DNA of 64,000 bases from the NCBI GenBank assembly GCA_964356335.1, contig CAYHHI010000005.1, forward strand, positions 46,763 through 110,762, read 5' to 3'. Below the pieces are notes generated by a model that worked only from the letters and a program-made list of their open reading frames with translations, did not search any database and had not been told where the DNA came from. Source of the stretch: CAYHHI01 sp964356335 (GTDB lineage Bacteria > Arandabacterota > Arandabacteria > Arandabacterales > Arandabacteraceae). Below, in pieces: positions 8,466 to 17,782 of the stretch (position 1 is its first letter; each line of letters starts with the position of its first letter). The position numbers and the translations under genes are program-made.

Positions 8466-9461
8466 ATGACATCTAATGTTGAGAGCCCTCAGAGAGCGCA
8501 TGCCGTCTTTTTGAGATCACGCCCGTTCCTGGTTTCAGCCTGCAGGCTCGCAATCTCTTCGGTCGCAGTCTGCGCCTTACTGGTTTCGATTTCCTCCGGG
8601 GCATTTGCCTACAAGACCAAACACGTGATATTGGTGATCATCGATGGCCTGCGTTACAGCGAGGGGCTCGGCGATCCTGAGCACAAATACGTTCCGAAGA
8701 TGTTCGCATTGACCGAGCGGGGAGCCATTGTCGAGCCCTTCACCAACGATCGCTATACTTACACGGCACGCGCGATTCCCGCGATCTGGTGCGGGGCCTG
8801 GACTGAAGTCCGCACGATTTCGGGTTCCGGCTGCACCGGCGGTGAAGTGACCTACTGTGAACTCCCGACCGTTTTTGAATACTACCGCAAGCAGCTCTCA
8901 AGGCCCGCGGAGGACTGCATTCTCGCCATGTGCAACGTTGGCTCGATATGGCGAGGAAGCCTCGATCCCAACTACGGAGTCAACTACTGGCCGCTCTATC
9001 ACAGTGAGGAGGTGAGCGACCTTGAGGTCTGGCACCAATCGGAGGATCTGCTCACCGCGTTTCATCCGTCGTTTTTCCTGCTCTACCTCGCGCGCGTGGA
9101 CCATTTCGCGCACTCCGGAAGCTGGAGCTATTATACCCGGTCGATCGAGCTCGCGGACAGCATCGTTGGCATGGTCTGGGATTTCATTGAGACCGACTCG
9201 GTCTATGCCGGCACGACCACTCTCATGGTCACCAACGATCACGGCAGACACACGAGCGACTTCAAGACGCATGGAGACGATTGCGCAGGATGCCGCACAG
9301 TGGAACTTCTCGCGGTCGGCCCTGACATAAAGCGCGGTTTCGTTTCACACGCGCCCCGCACGATTTGCGATGTAACGCCAACGCTCGGGGAACTTCTTGG
9401 CTTCAGAACTGAGAAGGCCACCGGCTCGGCGATGAACGAATTGTTCTCAACCTCGGAATAG
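8466..9461 (+). CDS. Exported alkaline-phosphatase-superfamily protein
   Basis: A protein of about 331 residues with an N-terminal signal segment (LAISSVAVCALLVSISSGAFA). It resembles type I phosphodiesterase/nucleotide pyrophosphatases and sulfatase-like enzymes. Metal-binding elements of the alkaline phosphatase superfamily are visible: VIIDGLR (first Asp), TNDRYTYTARAIPAIW (candidate Thr nucleophile region), ARVDHFAHSG (Asp/His pair) and VTNDHGRHTSDFKTHGDD (Asp-His and a later His). The real substrate, phosphate or sulfate ester, cannot be told from sequence. A TTG 36 bases upstream (8430) is an alternative start; neither has a strong ribosome site. Confidence 0.8.
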   Translation: MTSNVESPQRAHAVFLRSRPFLVSACRLAISSVAVCALLVSISSGAFAYKTKHVILVIIDGLRYSEGLGDPEHKYVPKMFALTERGAIVEPFTNDRYTYTARAIPAIWCGAWTEVRTISGSGCTGGEVTYCELPTVFEYYRKQLSRPAEDCILAMCNVGSIWRGSLDPNYGVNYWPLYHSEEVSDLEVWHQSEDLLTAFHPSFFLLYLARVDHFAHSGSWSYYTRSIELADSIVGMVWDFIETDSVYAGTTTLMVTNDHGRHTSDFKTHGDDCAGCRTVELLAVGPDIKRGFVSHAPRTICDVTPTLGELLGFRTEKATGSAMNELFSTSE

Positions 9462-9462
9462 C

Positions 9463-9520
9463 CTGCGAAAAACTGACCCACGGACGCATTTGCTCATGGG
9501 ACCACGTGGGGGATTCGCAG
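9463..9520. other. Nested inverted repeat after the phosphatase gene
   Basis: CTGCGAA (9463-9469) pairs with TTCGCAG (9514-9520), and inside it CCCAC (9477-9481) pairs with GTGGG (9506-9510). The structure begins right after the stop codon at 9461. It has no U-tract, so it is at most a weak terminator or a processing hairpin. The rest of the gap to 9760 holds no gene I can support. Confidence 0.4.
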
Positions 9521-9759
9521 CCTCGCGACTGCGGAACCCGGTCCGGCGTACATACTAGCCAGTTATCGATGCAGATTAAGTAACCATGGGTCGTTGCAAT
9601 CGTGTTTCCGTAGCGCCATTTGAAGGTATCTTTTTTCGCCGCATCAAAGAAACCCCCTAAGCCCGGTCGGCCTTGAGCCGAAATAAAATAGGACTAGGAG
9701 CGTTCATAGTGAAGAGCAATCAATCTCTTGTCATCCTTCGATCATTAGGGGGACACAGA

Positions 9760-11799
9760 ATGAAACCGACCCAATTCCCTAATCGCCGCACCGGTCCCAG
9801 CGCCTGGCTCCTGGCTTTACTGATTCTCCTTGTGCTGTGCGTCATGCTATGCGGTGCATCACCGGCCGCCGGCGGGACAGACACAGATCTTCTTGCCCTG
9901 ATACAGGAGGGGCAGACTGTCGAGGCAGCGTCAAGGTATACTCAGAGTCTGACCGATGCGCCCGCCCATGTTACCATCGTCACACGACAGGAGATAGAAG
10001 AGCATGGGTATGAAACCATCGGGGAAGCAATATCATCCGCAGCAGGGTTCTACCTCCGCGACGACCTCAACTACGCCTATCTCGGGGTCCGTGGCTTCGC
10101 ACCGTTTGGCGACTACGGTTCCCACGTGCTGATCATGATAGACGGACACCCGATGACTGAGCCGGTCTTCAGTAGCTCGTTCTTTCAAAGAAACCAGCCC
10201 GTTGACATGAGGTACGTTCAACGGATCGAAATCGTCAGGGGTCCGGCTTCCGCTCTATATGGAACCAACGCAGTGCTCGCTGTCATAAACATAATGACGA
10301 TAAAGCCAACTGAATCAGGTGTTATCGAGGTGAGTGCCTCGGGAAGGACTGATCAAGGGGGAGACGCATTCGCGAGTCTGAGCCACGTCGGCACGCATGG
10401 ATTCCAGGCCAAGATCTCCGGCTCCGCTACCAGCACTGCAGGCTTTGACTACTACTTCAAGGAGTTCGATACTGCGGCAACCAACTTTGGCAAGGCCCAT
10501 GACCTCGACGGCGAACGCACGTGGAGTGTGCACTCCCAGATACGGAGATACGGCTGGTCAGTCTCGGGTCTAGTCTCAAACAGGACGAAGACCGTCCCGA
10601 CTGCATCGTGGAGCGGTATCTTCAACGATGACCGGCTTCGAACCAAGGATATCGTCGGGTTCTTCGACTCAAAATACGATGCCAGCCTGAACTCGACAAC
10701 CCATCTTTCAGCACGGCTCACGTTTGACTGGTATTCATACAAGGGCGTGTGGCCATCAGAAGATTCCGGCGGAGCCTATGTATTGGAAGATCCCCACAAG
10801 AGTAGGGTTCTCGGGGGAGAGCTTGTGGTCTCATCTCAAGCATTGAGTAGAAATCATGTGGTCGCGGGGTTTTCATTCAAAAGGGTACTGAGCGCCACAC
10901 TTGAAGCATTTCAGACGGAGCCCGAATACTATGAATATGTGAACCTGGAGAAGACCGACAACATCGTCTCGGCTTTTGCCCAAGATGAAATCTCTTTGCA
11001 CCCAAGCGGCCTCACCGCGATACTGGGCATCCGCTATGACCATTACCGGAGTTTCGGAGCTGCGCTGAATCCCAGATTCGGGTTGATCCTGAAGAGCAGG
11101 ATCGGGGCGACCAAACTGCTTTACGGAAGGAGCTTTCGCGCTCCCACTCTCTACGAACGTTACTACGATGATGCGGAAGGGACCTGCGAGGCAGGAGAAG
11201 CTCGCGCCAATCCTGATCTAAAGGCCGAGAATGCCTATACCTACGAAATCGTGCATGAAGCAGACATTGGCAGGCTCACCCATGCTGCCGTCTCTGCATT
11301 TTACTACAGGCTATCAGACCTGATCGATGAGCAGGAAATCGAGGGCGGCTGCATCACTCCCGTTAACTCAGGCGTCCATCGATCTAAGGGAGTTGAGGCG
11401 GAACTCCGCGGCGGGCTTCCCGGTGGGCTCCGCTGGGCGCTCAACTACGCACTCACAGATGCAAGGAACGAGGAGACTGGAGAACGCTTGCCTGTGTCCC
11501 CATACAGCTTCGGGACGGCGCGGCTTGCGATCCCACTGTTCATGTCCAAGGCGTCGCTTGGGCTTTCGATGAAGTACCTGGGCAGGCGCCTCACAAAAGA
11601 CTGGAACGAGCTCGATCCCTGCCTGGTGACGAACGCAACTTTGTATCTCAAGAAGATTGTATCCGGCGTGTCCATCTCTGTGTCTGCCAAGAACCTCTTT
11701 GATGCGGAGCACCTTGAACCGGCAGGTCCCGAACACAAACAGGAAACGCTGCCGCAGGATGAGAGAGTCTTCATGATAAGGGCGAGCTGGGGGCTTTAA
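9760..11799 (+). CDS. TonB-dependent outer-membrane receptor
   Basis: A 679-residue protein with a signal peptide (LLALLILLVLCVMLCGASPAAGG). A plug domain follows (about residues 45-170: SLTDAPAHVTIVTRQEIEEH, then IDGHPMTEPVF and VQRIEIVRGPASALYGTNA) and then a 22-strand-type barrel with FRAPTLYERYY and a C-terminal SWGL. These match BtuB/FepA-like receptors that import siderophores, cobalamin or similar ligands. No clear TonB box is visible after the signal peptide. The ATG at 9760 is preceded by AGGGGG; longer in-frame starts give no signal peptide at the end. The next gene, 10 bases on, encodes a binding protein, so the pair probably handles one ligand. Confidence 0.92.
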   Translation: MKPTQFPNRRTGPSAWLLALLILLVLCVMLCGASPAAGGTDTDLLALIQEGQTVEAASRYTQSLTDAPAHVTIVTRQEIEEHGYETIGEAISSAAGFYLRDDLNYAYLGVRGFAPFGDYGSHVLIMIDGHPMTEPVFSSSFFQRNQPVDMRYVQRIEIVRGPASALYGTNAVLAVINIMTIKPTESGVIEVSASGRTDQGGDAFASLSHVGTHGFQAKISGSATSTAGFDYYFKEFDTAATNFGKAHDLDGERTWSVHSQIRRYGWSVSGLVSNRTKTVPTASWSGIFNDDRLRTKDIVGFFDSKYDASLNSTTHLSARLTFDWYSYKGVWPSEDSGGAYVLEDPHKSRVLGGELVVSSQALSRNHVVAGFSFKRVLSATLEAFQTEPEYYEYVNLEKTDNIVSAFAQDEISLHPSGLTAILGIRYDHYRSFGAALNPRFGLILKSRIGATKLLYGRSFRAPTLYERYYDDAEGTCEAGEARANPDLKAENAYTYEIVHEADIGRLTHAAVSAFYYRLSDLIDEQEIEGGCITPVNSGVHRSKGVEAELRGGLPGGLRWALNYALTDARNEETGERLPVSPYSFGTARLAIPLFMSKASLGLSMKYLGRRLTKDWNELDPCLVTNATLYLKKIVSGVSISVSAKNLFDAEHLEPAGPEHKQETLPQDERVFMIRASWGL

Positions 11800-11809
11800 C
11801 GGAGAACGG

Positions 11810-12886
11810 ATGAAATTGAGTCCAAGGGCGGCTGATAGGATGCGAATGGTCAAGGAAACGACGGGATGGCGGAGTGCTGCGCTTCCGGCTTTTGGGGGCT
11901 CACGCATCGGAGTCTCAGGTCTTGGTGATTCAAGCCTCCTGCGTTTGGTCCTGGTGCTGGGAGGCTTGGTCATCTCGGGGCTTGGCTTTTCGATTTGCCG
12001 CTCCTTCGCCTCTGAGGTGGTCGTTCTGAAGAGCTCCGATCTCACGCCATACAATACTGTCGCATCTGCCATTGAGAACCGGAGACCATCTGGAGTGGAG
12101 ACTGTCCTCCTTGCCGATGATAAGAAGCAGCGTGATTTGGCTGTGCACGCTATTTGGGCCGCGAAGCCGGACGTTATAGTGGCTCTTGGTGTCCGTGCGC
12201 TTGACGTTGCATCAGCGGAATTTCCTAGTGTCCCCATGATATTCGGAATGGTCGCGGATGCATATCAGTACGCTGACAGACAAGATGCGATTGCTGGAAT
12301 CGAATTGATTCCTTCCGAGACGCAGGTACTCAGGGCTATACGTGCAGTGTTTCCTCGAGTTGACGACGTCGCGATCGTATTCGATGCCGAGCGATCTGGC
12401 AAGCAGGCCGGCAAGTTCTCAAGTGCCGGAAAAGCGATGGGGATCAAGATCCATCAGGTGAGATTCGCCAAGGATACTGATGTGGAGAACCAACTTCGCT
12501 CAATCGCCGGCTCTTGCGACTGCCTGATCATCTACCCGGACCCCGTACTGCTTTCAGACAAAGTGTTCGCTGACGTTGTCTACCAGGCGTTTGGATTGGG
12601 ATTGCCGGCCGTCGCCTACTCCTCAGCGTTTGCTCGCAGGGGGGCGCTCATGTCCGTTGAGGCCGACTACCCCTCAGTCGGCAAGGACTTGAGCGAAATG
12701 GTGGAACAGGTGCTCAAGGGAGGCAGTCCTCGAGCGATCGGCATTCATCCACCGCCCAGGGTTAGGATAACCATCAATCTAGCCGTTGCCAACCATCTCG
12801 GTATCGTTATCAACATCTCTCCCGACACACTCCCATCGATGATTGTCCAACCCATAGATCTGATAGCTGACCGCCCCGGATCGTAA
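11810..12886 (+). CDS. Orphan ABC-type substrate-binding protein (ABC_sub_bind family)
   Basis: A 358-residue protein with a single N-terminal hydrophobic segment (LVLVLGGLVISGLGFSICRSF, about residues 45-65). A type I periplasmic binding fold of the PF04392 kind follows: DVIVALGVRALDVASAEFPSVP and, in the second lobe, GLPAVAYSSAFARRGALMSVEADYPSVG. Members bind amino acids or other small ligands. No permease or ATPase gene accompanies it; instead it sits 10 bases after a TonB receptor, with GGAG before its ATG, so the two are likely co-transcribed. Whether it carries ligand to an ABC importer elsewhere or acts as a sensor is not visible here. Confidence 0.8.
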   Translation: MKLSPRAADRMRMVKETTGWRSAALPAFGGSRIGVSGLGDSSLLRLVLVLGGLVISGLGFSICRSFASEVVVLKSSDLTPYNTVASAIENRRPSGVETVLLADDKKQRDLAVHAIWAAKPDVIVALGVRALDVASAEFPSVPMIFGMVADAYQYADRQDAIAGIELIPSETQVLRAIRAVFPRVDDVAIVFDAERSGKQAGKFSSAGKAMGIKIHQVRFAKDTDVENQLRSIAGSCDCLIIYPDPVLLSDKVFADVVYQAFGLGLPAVAYSSAFARRGALMSVEADYPSVGKDLSEMVEQVLKGGSPRAIGIHPPPRVRITINLAVANHLGIVINISPDTLPSMIVQPIDLIADRPGS

Positions 12887-12904
12887 TAGCGAGGCACGCA
12901 CTCG

Positions 12905-12933
12905 TTGTGCAAGTCCTCTTTCTCTGATATAAT
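12905..12933 (+). promoter_or_regulatory. Sigma-70-like promoter for the M1 peptidase gene
   Basis: TTGTGC (12905-12910), a 17-base spacer and a perfect TATAAT (12928-12933) place a start site near 12940, about 90 bases before the chosen start codon at 13029. This is among the best vegetative promoter matches in the window. Confidence 0.6.
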
Positions 12934-13028
12934 GGAAGACAGAAAAGGTGGGAAAGGACCATATTGATCATGCGGGTGCCAGATGTGAGCTCGTACCCGC
13001 ACAACCTGCACACGCGAGGTTCGATATC

Positions 13029-15098
13029 ATGACGAGATTCCTAGTTCTTTGGCTGGCGTTATCGCTGTCTGCATTGTTGCTGGCTTCACCCATGAGTGCT
13101 TCTGGCAGTTTGGACAAAGGATCAGGCCACCTGGCGATTGACCAGTTTCCTGATCCGGCCCAGTACGAGCCAGGCTCGCGGGCATGGCTCAAGGCTGCGG
13201 AGGCTTTGACGTACAGGCCACTGGTGGATGAGCAACTGATGGATAACTGCCCACATTCATTCGATGTTCTGAATTACAACATCGCTCTCAGCATCGATTT
13301 CGACAATCAGATGATTTACGGTGACACCAAGGTCACTTCCGTCAGCGAGCAGGCGGATCTCTCCAGCATCAATCTGGATCTCACTGTCCTCACTGTTGAT
13401 GCTGTCCTGCGGGGCAGCGATACGCTGAATTACGTTTACAGCGACCCGGTCTTGAGCATCGATCTTGGCCGGAGCTACGCGGTTGGAGATACTCTCGAAG
13501 TGCGGGTCATTTATCACGGCCATCCCGGCAACGAGGGCGCTGGCGGCTTTGGAGGATTCTGGTTCGACGGTGCTCCCGTGATGGCTTACCAGATGGGAGT
13601 TGGGCTGAGGGCGGATCCGCCATCTATGGGCAAGTACTGGGTTCCGTGCTGGGACTGGCCTTGCGACAAGGCGACTGCTGACTACCGCATCACCGTTCCC
13701 GGCACTGGCAAGAAGGTGGTATGCAACGGTGACCTGATAAGCGTGACAATTGATTCGCTGGCTAGCACTGCAACCTATGTCTGGTCGGAGACCCATCAGA
13801 TCGCACCGCATCTCATGACAGTTCACGCGCGACGATACACTGAACTCGTTGATTCCACCTACAGCTGGATTCACTACTGGGTCTACCCGCCCGACGCAGA
13901 CATCGCCAAGATTCATTTCCAGAATGTCGACATAATGATGGACAGCTTCATCGAGCGCTACGGCGCGTATCCTTTCTCGAAGTTCGGCTACGCGGAGGCG
14001 ACCAAGGGCGACATGGAACACCAGACTTGCGTCACCCACACGGCCCAGGCCGTCCGTCCCGATCATATCTATGATTGGCTCCTGGCGCACGAGATGTCGC
14101 ACCAGTGGTGGGGCGATTGCGTGTCGGTAAACGACTGGCGGGATGTCTGGTTGAGCGAAGGCTTTGCGACCTACTCAGAAGCAGTGTTCTGGGAATATGC
14201 TTACGGGGTGGCGGCCTACCACAGTTACATGCAGCAGAATCTCATGACCCCGGTCTTCACGAGCCCCGAGAATTTCCCCATCTACGATCCTGCCTACCTG
14301 TGGGGCACGACCGTCTATGAGAAGGGAGGCTGCGTGCTCCATATGCTCCGCCACGTGGTTGGCGATTCGGCGTTCTTTGCCTCGCTTGCGGTATACAGGC
14401 AGGCATACGAGTACGTAAGCGCTGTTACGACTGAGTTCCAGCAGGCTGTCGAGACTGTGAGTGGGCAAGATCTCGATTGGTTCTTCAACCAGTGGATCTA
14501 TGACAAGGGCTGGCCTGAGTATGAATACTCTTGGCGGGCTCTGGACCAGGGCGGACAGTATGCACTCAATCTCGTCATCGATCAAGTCCAGGCCAATGGG
14601 CCGGTCTTCACAATGCCTGTAGATATGAAGATCACGACCGTGGCAGGGGACACGCTTGTGACCATGTGGGTTGACCAGGTGCACAAAGTGTATGATCTCG
14701 TCCTGAGTGCGGAGCCCACAGCGGTTGAGATCGATCCTGACAACTGGATTCTCAATAAGGCTCAGGAAGTCCCGCACGCGGGAATTGAGGAGGGTGTCGG
14801 GAGGGAGGCCGAGATTGCCCCTGCGCTCTGGCTCGAGCAGAATGCGCCGAACCCGTTCAATCCCCTAACGACGATCCAGTATTCTGTGCCGAGATCAGAG
14901 CACGTGCAGCTGGAGATATACAGCACCACCGGACAGAGAGTGATTTGCCTTCTCGATCGTCCTGTGCCGCGCGGGTGGGGCGAGGCCGTCTGGAACGGCA
15001 AGGACGAACGCGGGAGACAGGTCGCGCCCGGTACCTATTTCTGCCGCTTGACATCGGGTGATGGCAGTCAAGTCACAAGAATGGTTTTGGTGCGCTAG
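13029..15098 (+). CDS. Secreted M1-family aminopeptidase with C-terminal sorting domain
   Basis: A 689-residue exported zinc metallopeptidase. It has a signal peptide (LVLWLALSLSALLLASPMSASG) and an N-terminal beta domain. The exopeptidase motif reads GDMEH in place of GAMEN. The gluzincin site is HEMSH (His354, Glu355, His358) with Glu377 after 18 residues in WLSEGFATYSE. The C-terminus carries APNPFNPLTTIQYSVP and ends in GTYFCRLTSGDGSQVTRMVL, a FlgD/type IX-like sorting domain shared with four other proteins here. The ATG at 13029 has GAGG upstream. A promoter lies at 12905-12933. It probably degrades extracellular peptides. Confidence 0.92.
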   Translation: MTRFLVLWLALSLSALLLASPMSASGSLDKGSGHLAIDQFPDPAQYEPGSRAWLKAAEALTYRPLVDEQLMDNCPHSFDVLNYNIALSIDFDNQMIYGDTKVTSVSEQADLSSINLDLTVLTVDAVLRGSDTLNYVYSDPVLSIDLGRSYAVGDTLEVRVIYHGHPGNEGAGGFGGFWFDGAPVMAYQMGVGLRADPPSMGKYWVPCWDWPCDKATADYRITVPGTGKKVVCNGDLISVTIDSLASTATYVWSETHQIAPHLMTVHARRYTELVDSTYSWIHYWVYPPDADIAKIHFQNVDIMMDSFIERYGAYPFSKFGYAEATKGDMEHQTCVTHTAQAVRPDHIYDWLLAHEMSHQWWGDCVSVNDWRDVWLSEGFATYSEAVFWEYAYGVAAYHSYMQQNLMTPVFTSPENFPIYDPAYLWGTTVYEKGGCVLHMLRHVVGDSAFFASLAVYRQAYEYVSAVTTEFQQAVETVSGQDLDWFFNQWIYDKGWPEYEYSWRALDQGGQYALNLVIDQVQANGPVFTMPVDMKITTVAGDTLVTMWVDQVHKVYDLVLSAEPTAVEIDPDNWILNKAQEVPHAGIEEGVGREAEIAPALWLEQNAPNPFNPLTTIQYSVPRSEHVQLEIYSTTGQRVICLLDRPVPRGWGEAVWNGKDERGRQVAPGTYFCRLTSGDGSQVTRMVLVR

Positions 15099-15352
15099 AC
15101 CTGGGGTCAGGCCTGCCCAGTTGCAGGTTGGGGTTGCGCCCGGATCAGCTACCATTCCTCCAAGGTGATAGCGACTGTCAAGGTCGTCCTGGTACGGTGA
15201 TCTTGGGGGTGCGGGTGCCCGCATGCTCAGTATCTTCGAGTGCTTGGTGGAGCGCGTCGGTTGAGTGAGCCCAGTAGACTGAGAGCGCTTCGTGAATTCT
15301 GTGGATTGCGCATCTTCCGCAGGCAGAGGTGAGACTCACCTCACCAGGTTCC

Positions 15353-15526
15353 TCACGTGGGCTTCCTGGGGCCCTTGCCGATCGGCCGTTTCTGATCAGA
15401 CTCGCAGTGACACCTCTTGTACTTCTTCCCACTGCCGCACCAGCAAGGATCGTTGCGCTGCAACCGGGCTGGCTTCTTCGCAGATTTGCCTTTCAGAAGA
15501 CTCGTGATCTTATCCTTCAATCCCAT
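15353..15526 (-). CDS. SEC-C motif mini-protein
   Basis: A 57-residue protein whose core is the zinc-binding SEC-C motif RNDPCWCGSGKKYKRCH, the same as the C-terminal tail of SecA. It is preceded by a short basic helix (GLKDKITSLLKGKSAKKPARL). Free-standing SEC-C proteins are thought to bind SecB, ribosomes or other partners; the role here is unknown. The ATG at 15526 has GAGG 11 bases upstream; a GTG at 15538 is an alternative. The gene is isolated. Confidence 0.8.
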   Translation of the reverse strand: MGLKDKITSLLKGKSAKKPARLQRNDPCWCGSGKKYKRCHCESDQKRPIGKGPRKPT

Positions 15527-15790
15527 CCGTAATGTCACCTCGTTTGTTTTCCCATTAGATGCAGTATAACTGGTCAGGAACCGAAGTTCCAGTTCTTATT
15601 TGGCAGCTGTGGGGTTGGGAACAGACATCGTGACCCCTGGCTAGGTCTTAGTTATCTGGTCCGTCTAGGGAGGGATCTGTGGATGGAGCTGGTGGCCTTG
15701 GTTGAGGCTGAGACACGGTCTGCGGGTGATGATGGCGGGGAGGCATCGTGACCGGTCCGGGAGATTTTTCAAGATGACTTTCCATCGCGG

Positions 15791-15819
15791 TTGTCAAGAG
15801 CACTCATAGCATGTATAGT
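15791..15819 (+). promoter_or_regulatory. Sigma-70-like promoter of the two-repeat lipoprotein gene
   Basis: TTGTCA (15791-15796), a 17-base spacer and TATAGT (15814-15819) predict a start near 15826, just upstream of a long palindrome at 15834-15851 that could be its operator. Confidence 0.6.
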
Positions 15820-15833
15820 GTGGCATGTTACAC

Positions 15834-15851
15834 CATGCCCCATGGGGCATG
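15834..15851. promoter_or_regulatory. Perfect 18-bp palindrome, candidate operator
   Basis: CATGCCCCATGGGGCATG is its own reverse complement over all 18 bases. It lies 15 bases after the -10 box at 15814-15819, in the position of a downstream operator. Having no loop, it is more likely a dimeric protein site than an RNA hairpin. Confidence 0.5.
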
Positions 15852-15911
15852 CGAACAAAAGGCAATCTGTTCCAGGTTTCATCGAGGCTGGCCTCACCGG
15901 GAGGGAGTATT

Positions 15912-16559
15912 ATGAGAGGCAGTAACCTGATCAGGTGGCTGATAGCACCAGTCGTTTTGCTTGTCCTCTTCATCTTGGGGGCGGGTTGTGGGTTTTTTGA
16001 AGACCCCGATCCGGGCACAGGCCCTGCCTGCGAACAAGGGGGCTGCAATATAGGTGGGTATGTGTACGACTTCCAGGGCAAACCTATGGAGGGTGTGAGG
16101 ATTGTCAGAACCGGTGCCATCAACACGTGGGTGACGACAAATGCGCAGGGCTACTACGTTGTGCCGGGCAATGTGATCGGCTGGAATTATTGCCTGGCTG
16201 CAAAGGATTCGGGGTGGGTTTTCGAACCTGAGAAGCGGTGTTACACCGTGGAAGGGAATTATGGCGACCAGAACTTCGTGGGTACCCCTTCACCGATTCG
16301 CGAGTACTTCATAAGTGGACGGGTGGTTGACGGCGGTGGCAACCCGGTTAAGGATGTCCTGATAACCATCCAGTGCTCCAGCCAGACCCCGGTTCACACA
16401 GGTGCGAATGGTAACTATCTTGTGGAACACATTATCGGTGTGGGAGACTACTGCGTGGTTCCGAGTAAGGCCGGGTGCGGCTTTCAACCAACGCAGCGGT
16501 GCTTTGAGAATCTGGATACAAATCGCGCAGGCCAGGACTTCGTGGCCGTCTGCCAATAG
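15912..16559 (+). CDS. Lipoprotein with two carboxypeptidase-regulatory-like domains
   Basis: A 215-residue lipoprotein. The signal LIRWLIAPVVLLVLFILGAGC contains the lipobox LGAGC. Two beta-sandwich repeats follow, each starting with a glycine-rich strand (GGYVYDFQGKPMEGVRIV and SGRVVDGGGNPVKDVLIT) and containing a G-x-Y-x-V strand (NAQGYYVVPG, GANGNYLVEH) and a paired cysteine context. This is the CarboxypepD_reg-like fold used as a stalk or adhesion module. The ATG at 15912 has GGGAGG seven bases upstream; an in-frame start at 15825 lies inside the promoter/palindrome region and is rejected. The function is otherwise unknown. Confidence 0.8.
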   Translation: MRGSNLIRWLIAPVVLLVLFILGAGCGFFEDPDPGTGPACEQGGCNIGGYVYDFQGKPMEGVRIVRTGAINTWVTTNAQGYYVVPGNVIGWNYCLAAKDSGWVFEPEKRCYTVEGNYGDQNFVGTPSPIREYFISGRVVDGGGNPVKDVLITIQCSSQTPVHTGANGNYLVEHIIGVGDYCVVPSKAGCGFQPTQRCFENLDTNRAGQDFVAVCQ

Positions 16560-16602
16560 CATAGAAGGGTGCAAAAGCACGCTGCCGCCTTTTCCTCTCG
16601 CT

Positions 16603-17679
16603 CTACCAGGTCTTCGGGTTGTGTTTCTTCCGCTGCTTCGACCACTTGGCGATCTGTTTCCATCTATTTCTCTCGTTGATGCTTGCGCGCAGGTCCTTGC
16701 GGACCGCGAGGTAGAGGAGCTCCTTCTTGAGTTTGGTGTAGCTCCGGAAACGATCCTCGTCGAGCGTTCCTTCCTCAAGTGCTTGCCTTATCGCACAGCC
16801 AGGCTCGGTCTTGTGCTGACAGTCCGTGAAGCGGCACGCACGAGCAAGTTCCGTGATATCCTCGAAGCTGCCTTCCAGGCTCTCCTTATCCGCCCAGAGT
16901 TGAAGCTCACGCATCCCGGGGGTGTCGATCATCACACCACCTCCTGGGATCAAGACCATTTCTCTCCATGTGGTGACGTGCCTCCCGTGGCCGTCGTCCT
17001 CTCGCACGGCACCGACTCTGAGGTTCTCTGTTCCAAGGAGGCTGTTGATCAGAGTTGACTTGCCCACACCTGACGAGCCCAGAAGTGCCGAGGTGCTCCC
17101 TGCAACGACGTATTCCTTCAAGGCTTCCAGTCCCTGCCCATTGAGGGCACTGATCGCATGAACAGGCACCGCGAAAGCGACATCCCGGGTCTCTTCGATA
17201 CACTCATCCACATTCGGACAGAGGTCCGCCTTGTTGAGCAGAATGACCGGCTTTGCCCCACTTTCCCAGGCAACCGTGAGATACCGTTCGATGCGCCTGA
17301 CATTGAAATCTCCCTCAAGTCCGCTCACGAGGAACACGGTATCGATATTGGCTGCGACCACCTGCGCTTCCGTCCTGACCCACGCAACCTTACGACAGAA
17401 GCTGCTCTTGCGTGGAAGCGTGCTGCTGATCGTGGCCTTTCCCTCCTCGAGGCGCGGCTCGATCGCCACCCAGTCGCCAACCGCGGGGAAGTCGGACCTT
17501 GACTCGGCCTTGTGCCTCATCTTACCTGACACCTTTGCCGCGAATTCACCTTGCTCGCCATAGACCACATAGAGCTCCCTATGCTCGCGCGCTACCCTCG
17601 CAGGAACATAGCCACCGTTCCTGAAGGGCTCGAAATGCTGTTCAAAGAACGAATTCCATCCAAGTTCCACCAGATTCAT
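16603..17679 (-). CDS. rsgA: Ribosome small-subunit GTPase RsgA
   Basis: A 358-residue circularly permuted GTPase that checks 30S subunit maturation. An N-terminal OB fold is followed by G4 (LLNKADLC), G1 (GSSGVGKSTLINSLLG) and G3 (IDTPGMRELQLW) in that permuted order. A C-terminal zinc knuckle has Cys-x4-Cys-x-His-x5-Cys (CRFTDCQHKTEPGC), all canonical. The ATG at 17679 has GGAGG ten bases upstream; the frame extends to 17739 without a ribosome site. A strong promoter and a short ORF with a Shine-Dalgarno sequence lie upstream on the same strand. Confidence 0.95.
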   Translation of the reverse strand: MNLVELGWNSFFEQHFEPFRNGGYVPARVAREHRELYVVYGEQGEFAAKVSGKMRHKAESRSDFPAVGDWVAIEPRLEEGKATISSTLPRKSSFCRKVAWVRTEAQVVAANIDTVFLVSGLEGDFNVRRIERYLTVAWESGAKPVILLNKADLCPNVDECIEETRDVAFAVPVHAISALNGQGLEALKEYVVAGSTSALLGSSGVGKSTLINSLLGTENLRVGAVREDDGHGRHVTTWREMVLIPGGGVMIDTPGMRELQLWADKESLEGSFEDITELARACRFTDCQHKTEPGCAIRQALEEGTLDEDRFRSYTKLKKELLYLAVRKDLRASINERNRWKQIAKWSKQRKKHNPKTW

Positions 17680-17782
17680 GGCTGTTGTCCTCCAATGAGA
17701 CACTTTTGGAAACGTAATCAGGAAGGCCAGCCCCTGCATGGAGATCTGTGGAGATCTTAAGAACCTAATACTGCGAGAGGAT

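Noticed and set aside
9521..9759. Possible cobalamin riboswitch before the TonB receptor
   Set aside because: GGAACCCGGTCCGGCG and GCCAGT vaguely resemble parts of the B12 element, but the B12 box and the conserved core order are not there.
15178..15432. 84-codon minus-strand ORF overlapping the SEC-C gene
   Set aside because: Overlaps a better supported gene in another frame and shows no domain.
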